Source of the DNA: Scatomorpha merdavium
Lineage (GTDB): Bacteria > Bacillota > Clostridia > Oscillospirales > Oscillospiraceae
Length of the DNA: 28,522 nucleotides
NCBI GenBank assembly: GCA_018711415.1
Contig: DVIJ01000015.1
Location: forward strand, 1-28,522
Reading direction: 5' to 3'
The stretch's first letter is position 1; every line of letters begins with the position of its first letter. The notes beneath the pieces were generated by a model. That model saw only the letters and a program-made list of their open reading frames with translations. It was not told the DNA's origin and did no database searches. The position numbers and the translations under genes are program-made. Of this stretch, positions 1-6,759 are shown piece after piece.

Positions 1-104
1 GCGGCAGCATCATGGCGGTCGGCTCGCACGCAGAACTCATGGCCTCCAATGAGGTCTACCGCGAGATCTACACCTCGCAAAACAAGGCAGGTGCGGACGA
101 ATGA
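1..104 (+). CDS. ABC exporter half-transporter, C-terminal end only (partial)
   Basis: Only the last 33 or so codons are in the window; the gene begins upstream. The visible tail (GSIMAVGSHAELMASNEVYR, then about 13 more residues to a TGA) matches the segment after the H-loop of ABC exporter nucleotide-binding domains, where a 'G.I.E.GtHeeLl...YreiY' pattern is usual. Its stop overlaps the start of the next exporter gene by 4 nt (ATGA at 101-104). By family precedent this arrangement means the two products are made together and pair as a heterodimeric exporter of the BmrCD/EfrCD/TM287-288 type. Substrate unknown. Whether this partner has the degenerate ATP site cannot be seen here. Confidence 0.85.
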   Translation, partial: GSIMAVGSHAELMASNEVYREIYTSQNKAGADE

Positions 105-1996
105 AGAGGACTACTGAAAAGAGCGGCGCCATCGTCAGACGCCTGCTGCGCACCATGCGCGAATTTTACCCCGTCATGCTCCCGCTGGCCATCGTATGCA
201 TTGTCATAAACGCCATTGTCAGCTCCATTCCCTCGCTGTTCATGCAGAACATCATCGCAGTCATAGAGCAGAGCTGGCAGTCCGGCGACTGGGCCGCGGC
301 CAAGGGACCGATACTCAGGCTTGTAGCCATATTGGCCATATTCTACGGCGTGTCTCTCATCGCGGGCCTCATCTTCAACCAGCTCATGGCCATTATCACC
401 CAGGGCACGCTCAAAAAGCTCAGGTGTAGGATGTTCGACAAGATGCAGTGCCTGCCCATCAAGTACTTTGACACCAACAGCCACGGCGACATCATGAGCC
501 ACTACACCAACGATATCGACACCCTGCGTCAGATGGTGTCCCAGAGCTTCCCACAGCTGCTGTCCTCTACCATCATGGTCACGACAGTGTTCTGCATCAT
601 GCTCTATTTCAGCCTCTGGCTGACCCTGGTCGTGCTCGCCGGCGTCATACTGATGCTCTACCTCACCGGCAAGATCGGAGGCAAGTCTGCAAGCTACTTC
701 TTCCGTCAGCAGACCGCGCTTGGCAAGGTCGAGGGTTTTGCCGAGGAAATGATGAGCGGCATGAAGGTCGTAAAGGTCTTTTGCCACGAGGAAGAGAGCC
801 AGGCCGACTTCGACAGGATAAACGACGAGCTCTTCCGCGAATCCGAAAAGGCCAACAAATATGCGAACACGCTCGGGCCGATACTCAACAACATCGGCAA
901 CGTGCTCTATGTCATCGTCGCCGTTGCGGGCGGTCTGTTCCTCATAAGCGGGGCCAAGAACCTCAGCATCTCCGGCATGGCCTTCAGCATCAGCATAGTC
1001 GTCCCCTTCCTCAACATGACCAAGTCCTTTGCCGGCAACATCGGCCAGGTGTCGCACCAGGTCAACTCCGTGGTCATAGGTATTGCAGGCACAAAGCGCA
1101 TCTTCGCCCTGCTGGACGAGGAGCCTGAGGGCGACGAGGGCTACGTCACGCTCGTGAACGCCAAAGAGGTAAACGGCGAGTACGTCGAGTGCGAGGAGCG
1201 CACCGGTCTCTGGGCCTGGAAACACCCGCACAAGGCTGACGGCACCGTCACCTACGTCCCGCTTCGCGGCGACGTGCGGCTCTTCGACGTGGACTTCGAG
1301 TACGAGCCTGGCAAGCCTGTCCTGCACGACATATCACTCTACGCCAAGCCCGGACAGAAGGTGGCCTTCGTCGGCGCGACCGGCGCGGGCAAGACCACGA
1401 TCACGAACCTGCTCAACCGCTTTTATGACATCGCAGACGGCAAGATACGCTACGACGGAATAAACATCACAAAAATCCGCAAGAGCGACCTGCGCCGCGC
1501 GCTGGGCATAGTGCTCCAGGACACGAATCTCTTCACCGGCACGGTCATGGAGAACATCCGCTACGGCAAGCTGGACGCCTCGGACGCCGACTGCATCGCG
1601 GCGGCAAAGCTCGCGGGCGCGGACGACTTCATCACCCGCCTGCCCGAGGGCTACAACACGGTGCTCACCGGCAACGGTGCGAACCTCTCCCAGGGCCAGA
1701 GGCAGCTCATATCCATCGCCCGTGCCGCAGTGGCCGACCCGCCCGTCATGATCCTCGACGAGGCCACGAGCTCCATCGACACCCGCACCGAGGCCATTGT
1801 CCAGCGCGGCATGGACGCGCTCATGCAGGGCCGTACGGTTTTCGTCATCGCGCACAGACTGTCCACGGTGAAGAATTCGGACGTCATCATCGTCCTGGAA
1901 CACGGGCGCATCATCGAGCGCGGCACGCATGAACAGCTGCTCGAGCAGAAGGGCCAGTACTATCAGCTCTATACCGGCGCGTTCGAACTGGAGTAA
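101..1996 (+). CDS. ABC exporter half-transporter (TMD-NBD fusion, heterodimer partner)
   Basis: A 631-aa type IV ABC exporter half: an N-terminal membrane domain of about six helices (residues 25-330) followed by an ATPase domain. Visible motifs are Walker A GATGAGKT (425-432), Q-loop VLQDTNLF, signature LSQGQ (529-533), Walker B VMILDE (549-554) with the catalytic Glu present, and the H-loop His585. The catalytic residues are therefore intact. A roughly 50-residue insertion between the two domains (from about residue 345, rich in Trp and charge, containing LWAWKHPHK) is shared by a clostridial branch of these exporters. The ATG overlaps the stop of the upstream half by 4 nt, so the two are translationally coupled. 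It probably exports a lipophilic compound, drug or peptide from the cytoplasm; the substrate cannot be read from sequence. Confidence 0.93.
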   Translation: MKRTTEKSGAIVRRLLRTMREFYPVMLPLAIVCIVINAIVSSIPSLFMQNIIAVIEQSWQSGDWAAAKGPILRLVAILAIFYGVSLIAGLIFNQLMAIITQGTLKKLRCRMFDKMQCLPIKYFDTNSHGDIMSHYTNDIDTLRQMVSQSFPQLLSSTIMVTTVFCIMLYFSLWLTLVVLAGVILMLYLTGKIGGKSASYFFRQQTALGKVEGFAEEMMSGMKVVKVFCHEEESQADFDRINDELFRESEKANKYANTLGPILNNIGNVLYVIVAVAGGLFLISGAKNLSISGMAFSISIVVPFLNMTKSFAGNIGQVSHQVNSVVIGIAGTKRIFALLDEEPEGDEGYVTLVNAKEVNGEYVECEERTGLWAWKHPHKADGTVTYVPLRGDVRLFDVDFEYEPGKPVLHDISLYAKPGQKVAFVGATGAGKTTITNLLNRFYDIADGKIRYDGINITKIRKSDLRRALGIVLQDTNLFTGTVMENIRYGKLDASDADCIAAAKLAGADDFITRLPEGYNTVLTGNGANLSQGQRQLISIARAAVADPPVMILDEATSSIDTRTEAIVQRGMDALMQGRTVFVIAHRLSTVKNSDVIIVLEHGRIIERGTHEQLLEQKGQYYQLYTGAFELE

Positions 1997-2004
1997 GGGA
2001 CCTA

Positions 2005-2035
2005 TTGACGCCGGAGCCGAAATGTGGTCTAATAT
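2005..2035 (+). promoter_or_regulatory. Candidate sigma-A promoter for the CNNM-family gene
   Basis: TTGACG at 2005-2010 and TAATAT at 2030-2035. The spacer of 19 nt is longer than the preferred 17, so this is a moderate candidate. It would give a leader of about 135 nt before the TTG start at 2176. Confidence 0.45.
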
Positions 2036-2111
2036 CAGAAAAGGAGTAGACCGCAGAACATGGATGACGACGGCGCCTGTAAACGAATAATGTACATATG
2101 ACATACGCTCA

Positions 2112-2139
2112 CGCCTACCGCCTTTTACGGCGGTGGGCG
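2112..2139 (+). other. Hairpin in the leader of the CNNM-family gene
   Basis: An 11-bp stem (CGCCTACCGCC / GGCGGTGGGCG, one T-G wobble) with a 6-nt loop lies 36 nt upstream of the TTG start. The T-rich stretch after it (2147-2161) is interrupted. It may be a weak terminator for the ABC exporter operon or an attenuator in the leader of the next gene. It matches no riboswitch class that I can support. Confidence 0.45.
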
Positions 2140-2175
2140 CGGGCGCATTTTCATTTTATTTGGGAGGTTTGACAC

Positions 2176-3237
2176 TTGACTACACTCGCATGGCAGCTCA
2201 TACTCCAGGTCGTACTCATTGCGCTCAACGCCATTTTTGCCTGCGCCGAGATCGCGGTCATCTCGGCCAAGGACGCAAAGATTGCCGCGCTCGCTCAGGA
2301 GGGCAATCGCCGCGCAATAAGGCTCGAGCGGCTCACCAGCCAGCCCGCGCGCTTTCTTGCAACGATCCAGGTATCCATCACGCTGGCCGGTTTCCTCGGC
2401 AGCGCTTTTGCCGCGGACAATTTCTCCGAAGCCCTGGTGGACTGGATGATTTCCCTGGGCGTCAAGCTCAGTCCGCAGGTGCTGGACACCATAGCCGTCG
2501 TGCTTATAACGCTCATTCTCTCCTATTTCACGCTGATTTTCGGTGAGCTGGTACCCAAGCGCCTGGCCATGAAAAACGCGGAGAAGCTGGCTCTAGCTGT
2601 TTCCGGACTCGTCACGGTCATATCCGTAGTCTTTAAACCCATCGTCTCGCTGCTTACCGCATCCACCAACGGTATGCTCAGGCTCCTGCGCGTGGACCCG
2701 GACTCCGAGGAGGACGTATATTCCGAGGAGGAGATACGCATGATGGCAACAGCAGGCAGCCAGCAAGGAACCATTGGAGAAGAGGAAAACGAGTTTATCC
2801 AAAACCTCTTCGAGTTCGACGACCAGCGCGCTGAGGAATTCGCCACGCACAGGACAAAGATGAGCGTGCTCTGGGCGGACGGCTCAACGGATGACTGGGA
2901 ACGGGAGATCTTCTCCTCCCGCCACTCGCTCTACCCCGTCTGCCGCGATACGACAGACAAGGTCGTAGGCATATTGGATATTAAAGACTATTTCGCCCTG
3001 CCTGAACGCAGCGCGGAAGCGGCGATGTCACAGGCGGTCAAGGAGCCGTATTTCGTTCCGGACAGCATCAAGGCCGACGTGCTCTTTAAAAGAATGCGTG
3101 ACGAAAGAATTCGCATAGCCGTTGTTTTGGACGAATATGGCGGCGTCACGGGCATAGTCACGCTCAGCGACATCCTTGAGCTGCTCGTCGGGGACCTCAA
3201 CGGCTGCGACGAAACGGCTGAAGGGGACGCAAATTAA
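2176..3237 (+). CDS. CNNM/CorC-type membrane protein (DUF21 plus CBS pair), short form
   Basis: 353 aa. Residues 1 to about 190 form a DUF21/CNNM membrane domain with hydrophobic segments near 7-30, 60-80, 104-124 and 138-160 and the conserved FGELVPKR motif (122-129). Residues about 225-335 form a CBS pair ending in VVLDEYGGVTGIVTLSDILE-type sequence. Family members are linked to Mg2+ or other divalent cation transport (CorC/MpfA/YhdP). Usual relatives are 410-450 aa and end in a CorC_HlyC transporter-associated domain. This protein stops soon after the CBS pair, so that domain is absent. The TTG start is chosen because GGGAGG (2162-2167) sits 8 nt upstream and the first membrane helix follows at once. 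It stands alone with its own leader. Confidence 0.85.
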   Translation: MTTLAWQLILQVVLIALNAIFACAEIAVISAKDAKIAALAQEGNRRAIRLERLTSQPARFLATIQVSITLAGFLGSAFAADNFSEALVDWMISLGVKLSPQVLDTIAVVLITLILSYFTLIFGELVPKRLAMKNAEKLALAVSGLVTVISVVFKPIVSLLTASTNGMLRLLRVDPDSEEDVYSEEEIRMMATAGSQQGTIGEEENEFIQNLFEFDDQRAEEFATHRTKMSVLWADGSTDDWEREIFSSRHSLYPVCRDTTDKVVGILDIKDYFALPERSAEAAMSQAVKEPYFVPDSIKADVLFKRMRDERIRIAVVLDEYGGVTGIVTLSDILELLVGDLNGCDETAEGDAN

Positions 3238-3244
3238 CAGATTA

Positions 3245-3276
3245 TTGATTTATTTTGCGAGTTGGGGTGCTATTAT
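3245..3276 (+). promoter_or_regulatory. Candidate extended -10 promoter for the lar-containing operon
   Basis: TATTAT at 3271-3276 is preceded by TG one base upstream (3268-3269), an extended -10. A TTGATT at 3245-3250 could serve as a poor -35 (20-nt spacer). Transcription would begin near 3283, just ahead of the AAGGTG ribosome binding site (3296-3301). Confidence 0.45.
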
Positions 3277-3308
3277 AGTCTGAAGCAAGATTGAAAAGGT
3301 GAAGCAGT

Positions 3309-3713
3309 ATGCGGGAAAAGCTGATAAGATTCATGACAGGGCGCAACGGCGCCGACAATCTATCCAGGGCTGTGTCATTCATAGTCGTCGCACTTCTGGT
3401 GGTGGGCCTCTTTACCGACCACGAAGTCTCGCGCGTGCTGTGGGTGTTTGCGGTGCTGGGCATGGTCTATGTCTACTTCCGCATATTTTCCAGAAACGTG
3501 TATAAGCGCAGGACTGAGAACCAGAAATACCTGCGCATGACTTCCGGCATACGCGGCTACTTCCGCGGCCTGCGCGAGCGCTGGTCGCAGCGGAAGGACT
3601 ACAAGTTCTACCGCTGCCCCAGCTGCAGGACGCTCCTGCGTGTGCCTCGGGGCAAGGGCAAAATCAAGCTCGTGTGCCGCAAGTGCGGCACCTCGTTCAT
3701 CAAGACCACCTGA
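3309..3713 (+). CDS. Small membrane protein with C-terminal zinc ribbon
   Basis: 134 aa, function unknown. Two hydrophobic helices (about 21-35 and 43-60) are followed by a very basic linker and a C-terminal zinc ribbon. The ribbon has CPSC at 103-106 and CRKC at 123-126, four Cys in two CxxC pairs, the usual arrangement for one Zn2+. The topology suggests a membrane-anchored cytoplasmic zinc ribbon. ATG start with AAGGTG 7 nt upstream. First gene of a run that continues without real gaps through DUF5685, the J-domain protein and the lar genes; only 8 nt separate it from the next start. Similar 'two-TM plus zinc ribbon' proteins occur next to DUF5685 genes in Clostridia as far as I recall, but no role is established. 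Confidence 0.8.
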   Translation: MREKLIRFMTGRNGADNLSRAVSFIVVALLVVGLFTDHEVSRVLWVFAVLGMVYVYFRIFSRNVYKRRTENQKYLRMTSGIRGYFRGLRERWSQRKDYKFYRCPSCRTLLRVPRGKGKIKLVCRKCGTSFIKTT

Positions 3714-3721
3714 GAGATACT

Positions 3722-4573
3722 ATGTTCGGCTACGTTATCGCAAACAAAGATATAATGACCGAGGAACAGGAGGCCAGATACCGTGCCTGTTACTGCGGGC
3801 TATGCCACGCCCTGCACAAACGTCACGGCTCTCTCTCTCGCCTGACTCTCACTTACGACATGACCTTTCTCGTCCTGCTGCTCAACTCCATGTATGAGCC
3901 GGAAGAGACTGCCGGCGTGTCCCGCTGCGTCATGCACCCCGTCAGGCAGCACAACTGGGTCTCGAGCTGGGTGACGGAATACGCGGCAGACATGAATCTA
4001 GCTCTCGCCTACCTCAAATGCATGGACGACTGGAAGGACGAGCGCAGCGTTACCGCCCGCTGCCAGGCGGCGATGTTCAGCGAGGAATACTTCTACGTCA
4101 CGCAGAAGTATCCGGAAAAGTGCAAGTTTATAACCGACTGCCTGGACGAGCTCTCCGAGATCGAAGGCAGGCGGGATACAGACCCGGACGCCGGCGCGCG
4201 CTGCTTCGGCCGCCTCATGGGCGAGATTTTTGCCGAGGGTCCGGATAAGCTCTGGAGCGAACGGCTCAGGCTGTTCGGCCAGGAGCTGGGCGAATTCATA
4301 TATATAATGGACGCGGTCCTCGATCTGGAAGGCGACCTGGCCTCGGGCAGATACAACCCTGTCGCCGCCTTTGCAGAGGGGAAAACCGAGGACGATCTGC
4401 GCTATACCCTGACCATGCTGATAGGCGAGTGCGCTGCCGTATTCGAGCGGCTGCCCGTCGTAAGGGACGCGGACATTATGAGGAACATACTTTACTCCGG
4501 CGTATGGCTCCGCTACAACGCGGAGATGGCCCGCAGGCATGGTGAAGAAGGGGGAAAACCCGTTGAATCGTGA
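3722..4573 (+). CDS. DUF5685 family protein
   Basis: 283 aa, uncharacterised. The N-terminus MFGYVIANKD and the following ACYCGLCHAL (residues 22-31) and LTLTYDMTFL (41-50) are the recognisable pattern of DUF5685, a mostly alpha-helical Clostridia family with N-terminal Cys residues (here Cys23, 25, 28) that may bind a metal. The ATG at 3722 is preferred over an in-frame upstream ATG at 3674 because the latter lies inside the zinc-ribbon gene and family members begin 'MFGYV'. The gene's 3' end overlaps the J-domain gene by 11 nt (35 nt if the upstream ATG of that gene is used). Function is not known; constant linkage to a J-domain protein hints at a shared, possibly chaperone-related, task. 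Confidence 0.8.
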   Translation: MFGYVIANKDIMTEEQEARYRACYCGLCHALHKRHGSLSRLTLTYDMTFLVLLLNSMYEPEETAGVSRCVMHPVRQHNWVSSWVTEYAADMNLALAYLKCMDDWKDERSVTARCQAAMFSEEYFYVTQKYPEKCKFITDCLDELSEIEGRRDTDPDAGARCFGRLMGEIFAEGPDKLWSERLRLFGQELGEFIYIMDAVLDLEGDLASGRYNPVAAFAEGKTEDDLRYTLTMLIGECAAVFERLPVVRDADIMRNILYSGVWLRYNAEMARRHGEEGGKPVES

Positions 4574-5255
4574 CCCATATGAGGTCCTGGGCGTCTCGAG
4601 GGACGCAACGGATGAAGAGATAAAGACCGCTTACCGCACGCTCGCAAAGAAATATCACCCGGACCGCAATCCGGGCAACAAGGCCGCGGCGGAAAAGATG
4701 AACGAGATTAACGCCGCCTATGACGCAATAAAGAGCGGTGAGGCCAACCGCTATTCCCAGGGCGGCGGCTACGGCTATGGCTACGGCCAGCAGCAGGGCT
4801 ACAGCGGCCAGCAGCAGTGGGACCCCTGGGGCGCCTGGGGAGGCTGGCAGCAGACAGACTGGGGCTACTCCGGCGGGCAGCAGCAATACCAGGAGCGCAA
4901 CGAGTACCGCGCCGCGGAAAACTACATCAGAGCCCGGCATTTCCAGGAGGCCATGACCGTGCTCTCCTCCGTCTCGTCCGCGGAGCGCGACGCGCGCTGG
5001 TACTTCCTCGCGGGCATCGCCAATTCCGGCCTCGGCAACAAGATAACCGCCATGGAATTTGCCCAGCGCGCCGTCCAGCTCGAGCCGGATAACGAGGAAT
5101 ACCGCCGTTTCCTGGACGAGCTGCAGCACGGCGGCACCGTCTACTCCAACTACAGCTCCGGCTTCCCCGCCGGGGATTGGATAACGCCGAACAAACTCTG
5201 TCTCGGCCTGTGCGCCGCGCAGTTTTTGCTGCGCTTCTGCTTCTGCCGCTGCTGA
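4563..5255 (+). CDS. J-domain (DnaJ-like) protein with low-complexity linker and TPR-like region
   Basis: 230 aa from the TTG at 4563. Residues 3-63 are a J domain, starting RDPYEVLGVSRDAT and carrying the HPD tripeptide (32-34) that stimulates Hsp70 ATPase. Residues about 68-117 are a Gly/Tyr/Gln/Trp-rich low-complexity linker. Residues about 120-195 look like a pair of TPR-like helices (AAENYIRARHFQEAM; MEFAQRAVQLEPDNEEY). The last 18 residues are hydrophobic with five Cys, possibly a membrane-associating tail. It lacks the DnaJ zinc-finger and substrate domains, so it is a specialised DnaK co-chaperone and not DnaJ itself. The TTG has AAGGGGG 8 nt upstream; the alternative ATG at 4539 adds eight residues. 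Stop and larE start share a base (TGATG). Confidence 0.82.
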   Translation: MNRDPYEVLGVSRDATDEEIKTAYRTLAKKYHPDRNPGNKAAAEKMNEINAAYDAIKSGEANRYSQGGGYGYGYGQQQGYSGQQQWDPWGAWGGWQQTDWGYSGGQQQYQERNEYRAAENYIRARHFQEAMTVLSSVSSAERDARWYFLAGIANSGLGNKITAMEFAQRAVQLEPDNEEYRRFLDELQHGGTVYSNYSSGFPAGDWITPNKLCLGLCAAQFLLRFCFCRC

Positions 5256-6004
5256 TGATGACGCTGAAAGAGTTTTTTGCGCGGCACCCGAAGGCCGCGC
5301 TCGGCTTCTCCGGCGGCACGGATTCGGCGTACCTCCTGTACGCCGGTCTGGAGTATGGTGCGGAGCTGAGACCGTATTACATAAAAACACAGTTCCAGCC
5401 TGAGTTCGAGCTGGAGGACGCTCTGCGCCTCTGCTCGGAGCTCGGCGTGGAGCTGCACGTTATAGAGTCGGATATCCTGTCCGTCCCCGGCATTGCAGAA
5501 AACCCAAAGGACAGGTGCTACCACTGTAAACGGGCGCTGTTCATGCTCCTGCGCGAGCGTGCGGCGTCCGACGGCTATGCAGAGCTTCTGGACGGGACGA
5601 ACGCCTCGGACGAGCCAGGCGACAGGCCCGGTACACGTGCGCTGCGTGAGCTCGGCGTCCTCTCCCCACTGCGCGACTGCGGCATAACGAAGGCGGAGGT
5701 TCGCCGGCGCTCCCGCGAGGCGGGGCTCTTCACACACGACAAGCCCTCATATGCCTGCCTTGCCACGCGCATACCGGCGGGCCGCAGGATAGAACCCGGC
5801 GACCTGCGCGATATAGAGTCCGCCGAGGCCGCGCTCAGAGCCCTGGGCTACAGCGACCTGCGCGTCCGCCTCACGGAGCGCGGTGCAAGGTTGGAGCTCC
5901 CTGAGAGTCAAATAGAGTGCGCGGCGTCCCAGCGCGCGGCGATACTGGATATCTTGGGCGGATTCGGAGAAGTCACACTGGATTTGAGAGGTCGGAAAGA
6001 GTGA
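5255..6004 (+). CDS. larE: LarE, ATP-dependent sulfur transferase for nickel-pincer cofactor
   Basis: 249 aa, PP-loop ATPase superfamily. LarE adenylates the pyridinium dicarboxylate mononucleotide intermediate (P2CMN) and converts its carboxylates to thiocarboxylates. The ATP-binding PP-loop is GFSGGTDSAYL, with SGGTDS at 19-24. Three Cys stand out: Cys88 and Cys91 in RCYHC and Cys168 in PSYACLATR. The last is at the position expected for the sacrificial Cys of Lactiplantibacillus LarE; the extra CxxC pair is the mark of LarE forms that hold a [4Fe-4S] cluster. The ATG at 5255 is chosen because it overlaps the preceding stop and fits the family N-terminus. The upstream in-frame TTG at 5177 would add an odd hydrophobic leader lying within the J-domain gene. 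No clear Shine-Dalgarno, so translation is probably coupled. Confidence 0.9.
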   Translation: MMTLKEFFARHPKAALGFSGGTDSAYLLYAGLEYGAELRPYYIKTQFQPEFELEDALRLCSELGVELHVIESDILSVPGIAENPKDRCYHCKRALFMLLRERAASDGYAELLDGTNASDEPGDRPGTRALRELGVLSPLRDCGITKAEVRRRSREAGLFTHDKPSYACLATRIPAGRRIEPGDLRDIESAEAALRALGYSDLRVRLTERGARLELPESQIECAASQRAAILDILGGFGEVTLDLRGRKE

Positions 6005-6759
6005 AAAAACAGGACGTATTGGAGATACTGCGCGCTGTGGAAAGCGGCGCGATGAGCTCGGATGAGGCCTTCACAAGGCTGAAGCTCGCCCCCTTCGAGG
6101 ACATCGGCTTTGCGAAGGTGGACCACCACCGCGAGATGCGCCAGGGCGTGGCCGAGGTCATCTACGGCCAGGGCAAGACCCCGGAGCAGATAGAGAGGAT
6201 CAGCTCGACCCTGCTGTCCGGCGGGGACCGTGTGGTGCTTATTACTCGCATGTCACCGGAAGCTGCGGCATATGTGGGGGAGCACCACGCGCTGGTGTAT
6301 GACCCGCTCTCCAAAGTGGGGCGCATAGGCGATATGCCGGAGCCGGACGGCGTGGGTACGATAGTCGTGGCGACGGGCGGCACAACGGACATACCCGTGG
6401 CCGAAGAGGCCGCACTGACCGCCGAGGCCCTGGGCAACACGGTAAAGCGGCTCTATGACGTCGGCGTGTCCGGCATACACCGCCTGCTCGACCACGCGGA
6501 GGACATCATGACGGCGCGGTGCATTGTGGCCGTGGCCGGCATGGAGGGCGCGCTGCCCAGCGTCATCGGCGGTTTGGCGGACTGTCCCGTCATCGCTGTG
6601 CCGACCAGCGTCGGCTACGGCGCAGCCTTCGGCGGCGTAGCGGCGCTTCTCTCCATGCTTAACTCCTGCGCCAGCGGGCTCTCCGTCGTGAACATAGATA
6701 ACGGCTTCGGCGCGGGCTACCTCGCCAGCATGATAAATCACCTGGAGGGCCGCAAATGA
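6001..6759 (+). CDS. larB: LarB, NaAD carboxylase/hydrolase of nickel-pincer cofactor synthesis
   Basis: 252 aa from the GTG at 6001, which overlaps the larE stop by 4 nt (GTGA). LarB carries out the first step: carboxylation of the pyridinium ring of nicotinic acid adenine dinucleotide at C5 and cleavage of the phosphoanhydride, giving P2CMN and AMP. The C-terminal half is PurE-like, with VATGGTTDIPVAEEA (about 123-137), and the C-terminus has NSCASG followed by VVNIDNGFGAGY. Cys223 in NSCASG is the likely equivalent of the substrate-binding Cys221 of the Lactiplantibacillus enzyme. The length is normal for the family. It is in the middle of larE-larB-larC, all overlapping. Confidence 0.93.
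   Translation: MKKQDVLEILRAVESGAMSSDEAFTRLKLAPFEDIGFAKVDHHREMRQGVAEVIYGQGKTPEQIERISSTLLSGGDRVVLITRMSPEAAAYVGEHHALVYDPLSKVGRIGDMPEPDGVGTIVVATGGTTDIPVAEEAALTAEALGNTVKRLYDVGVSGIHRLLDHAEDIMTARCIVAVAGMEGALPSVIGGLADCPVIAVPTSVGYGAAFGGVAALLSMLNSCASGLSVVNIDNGFGAGYLASMINHLEGRK

Noticed and set aside
68..1327. Long minus-strand open frame opposite the ABC exporter gene
   Set aside because: Its product is rich in His/Val/Glu with no recognisable domain, and it is a shadow of the third-position GC bias of the exporter gene on the other strand.
2060..2101. 13-codon leader peptide with an AAGGAG site 13 nt upstream
   Set aside because: The spacing is too long, there is no run of a regulatory codon, and such short frames are common by chance. 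It is mentioned only as part of the leader.
2041..2175. Manganese (yybP-ykoY) riboswitch upstream of the CNNM-type gene
   Set aside because: A GGAGTAG and a GACATACG resemble conserved pieces, but the 3' GCAAGACC element that closes the first stem is not present, and the pairing does not work out.
5177..5254. Upstream TTG start for larE giving a hydrophobic leader
   Set aside because: LarE is cytoplasmic and family members begin near the PP-loop. The extra segment is the out-of-frame reading of the J-domain gene tail.
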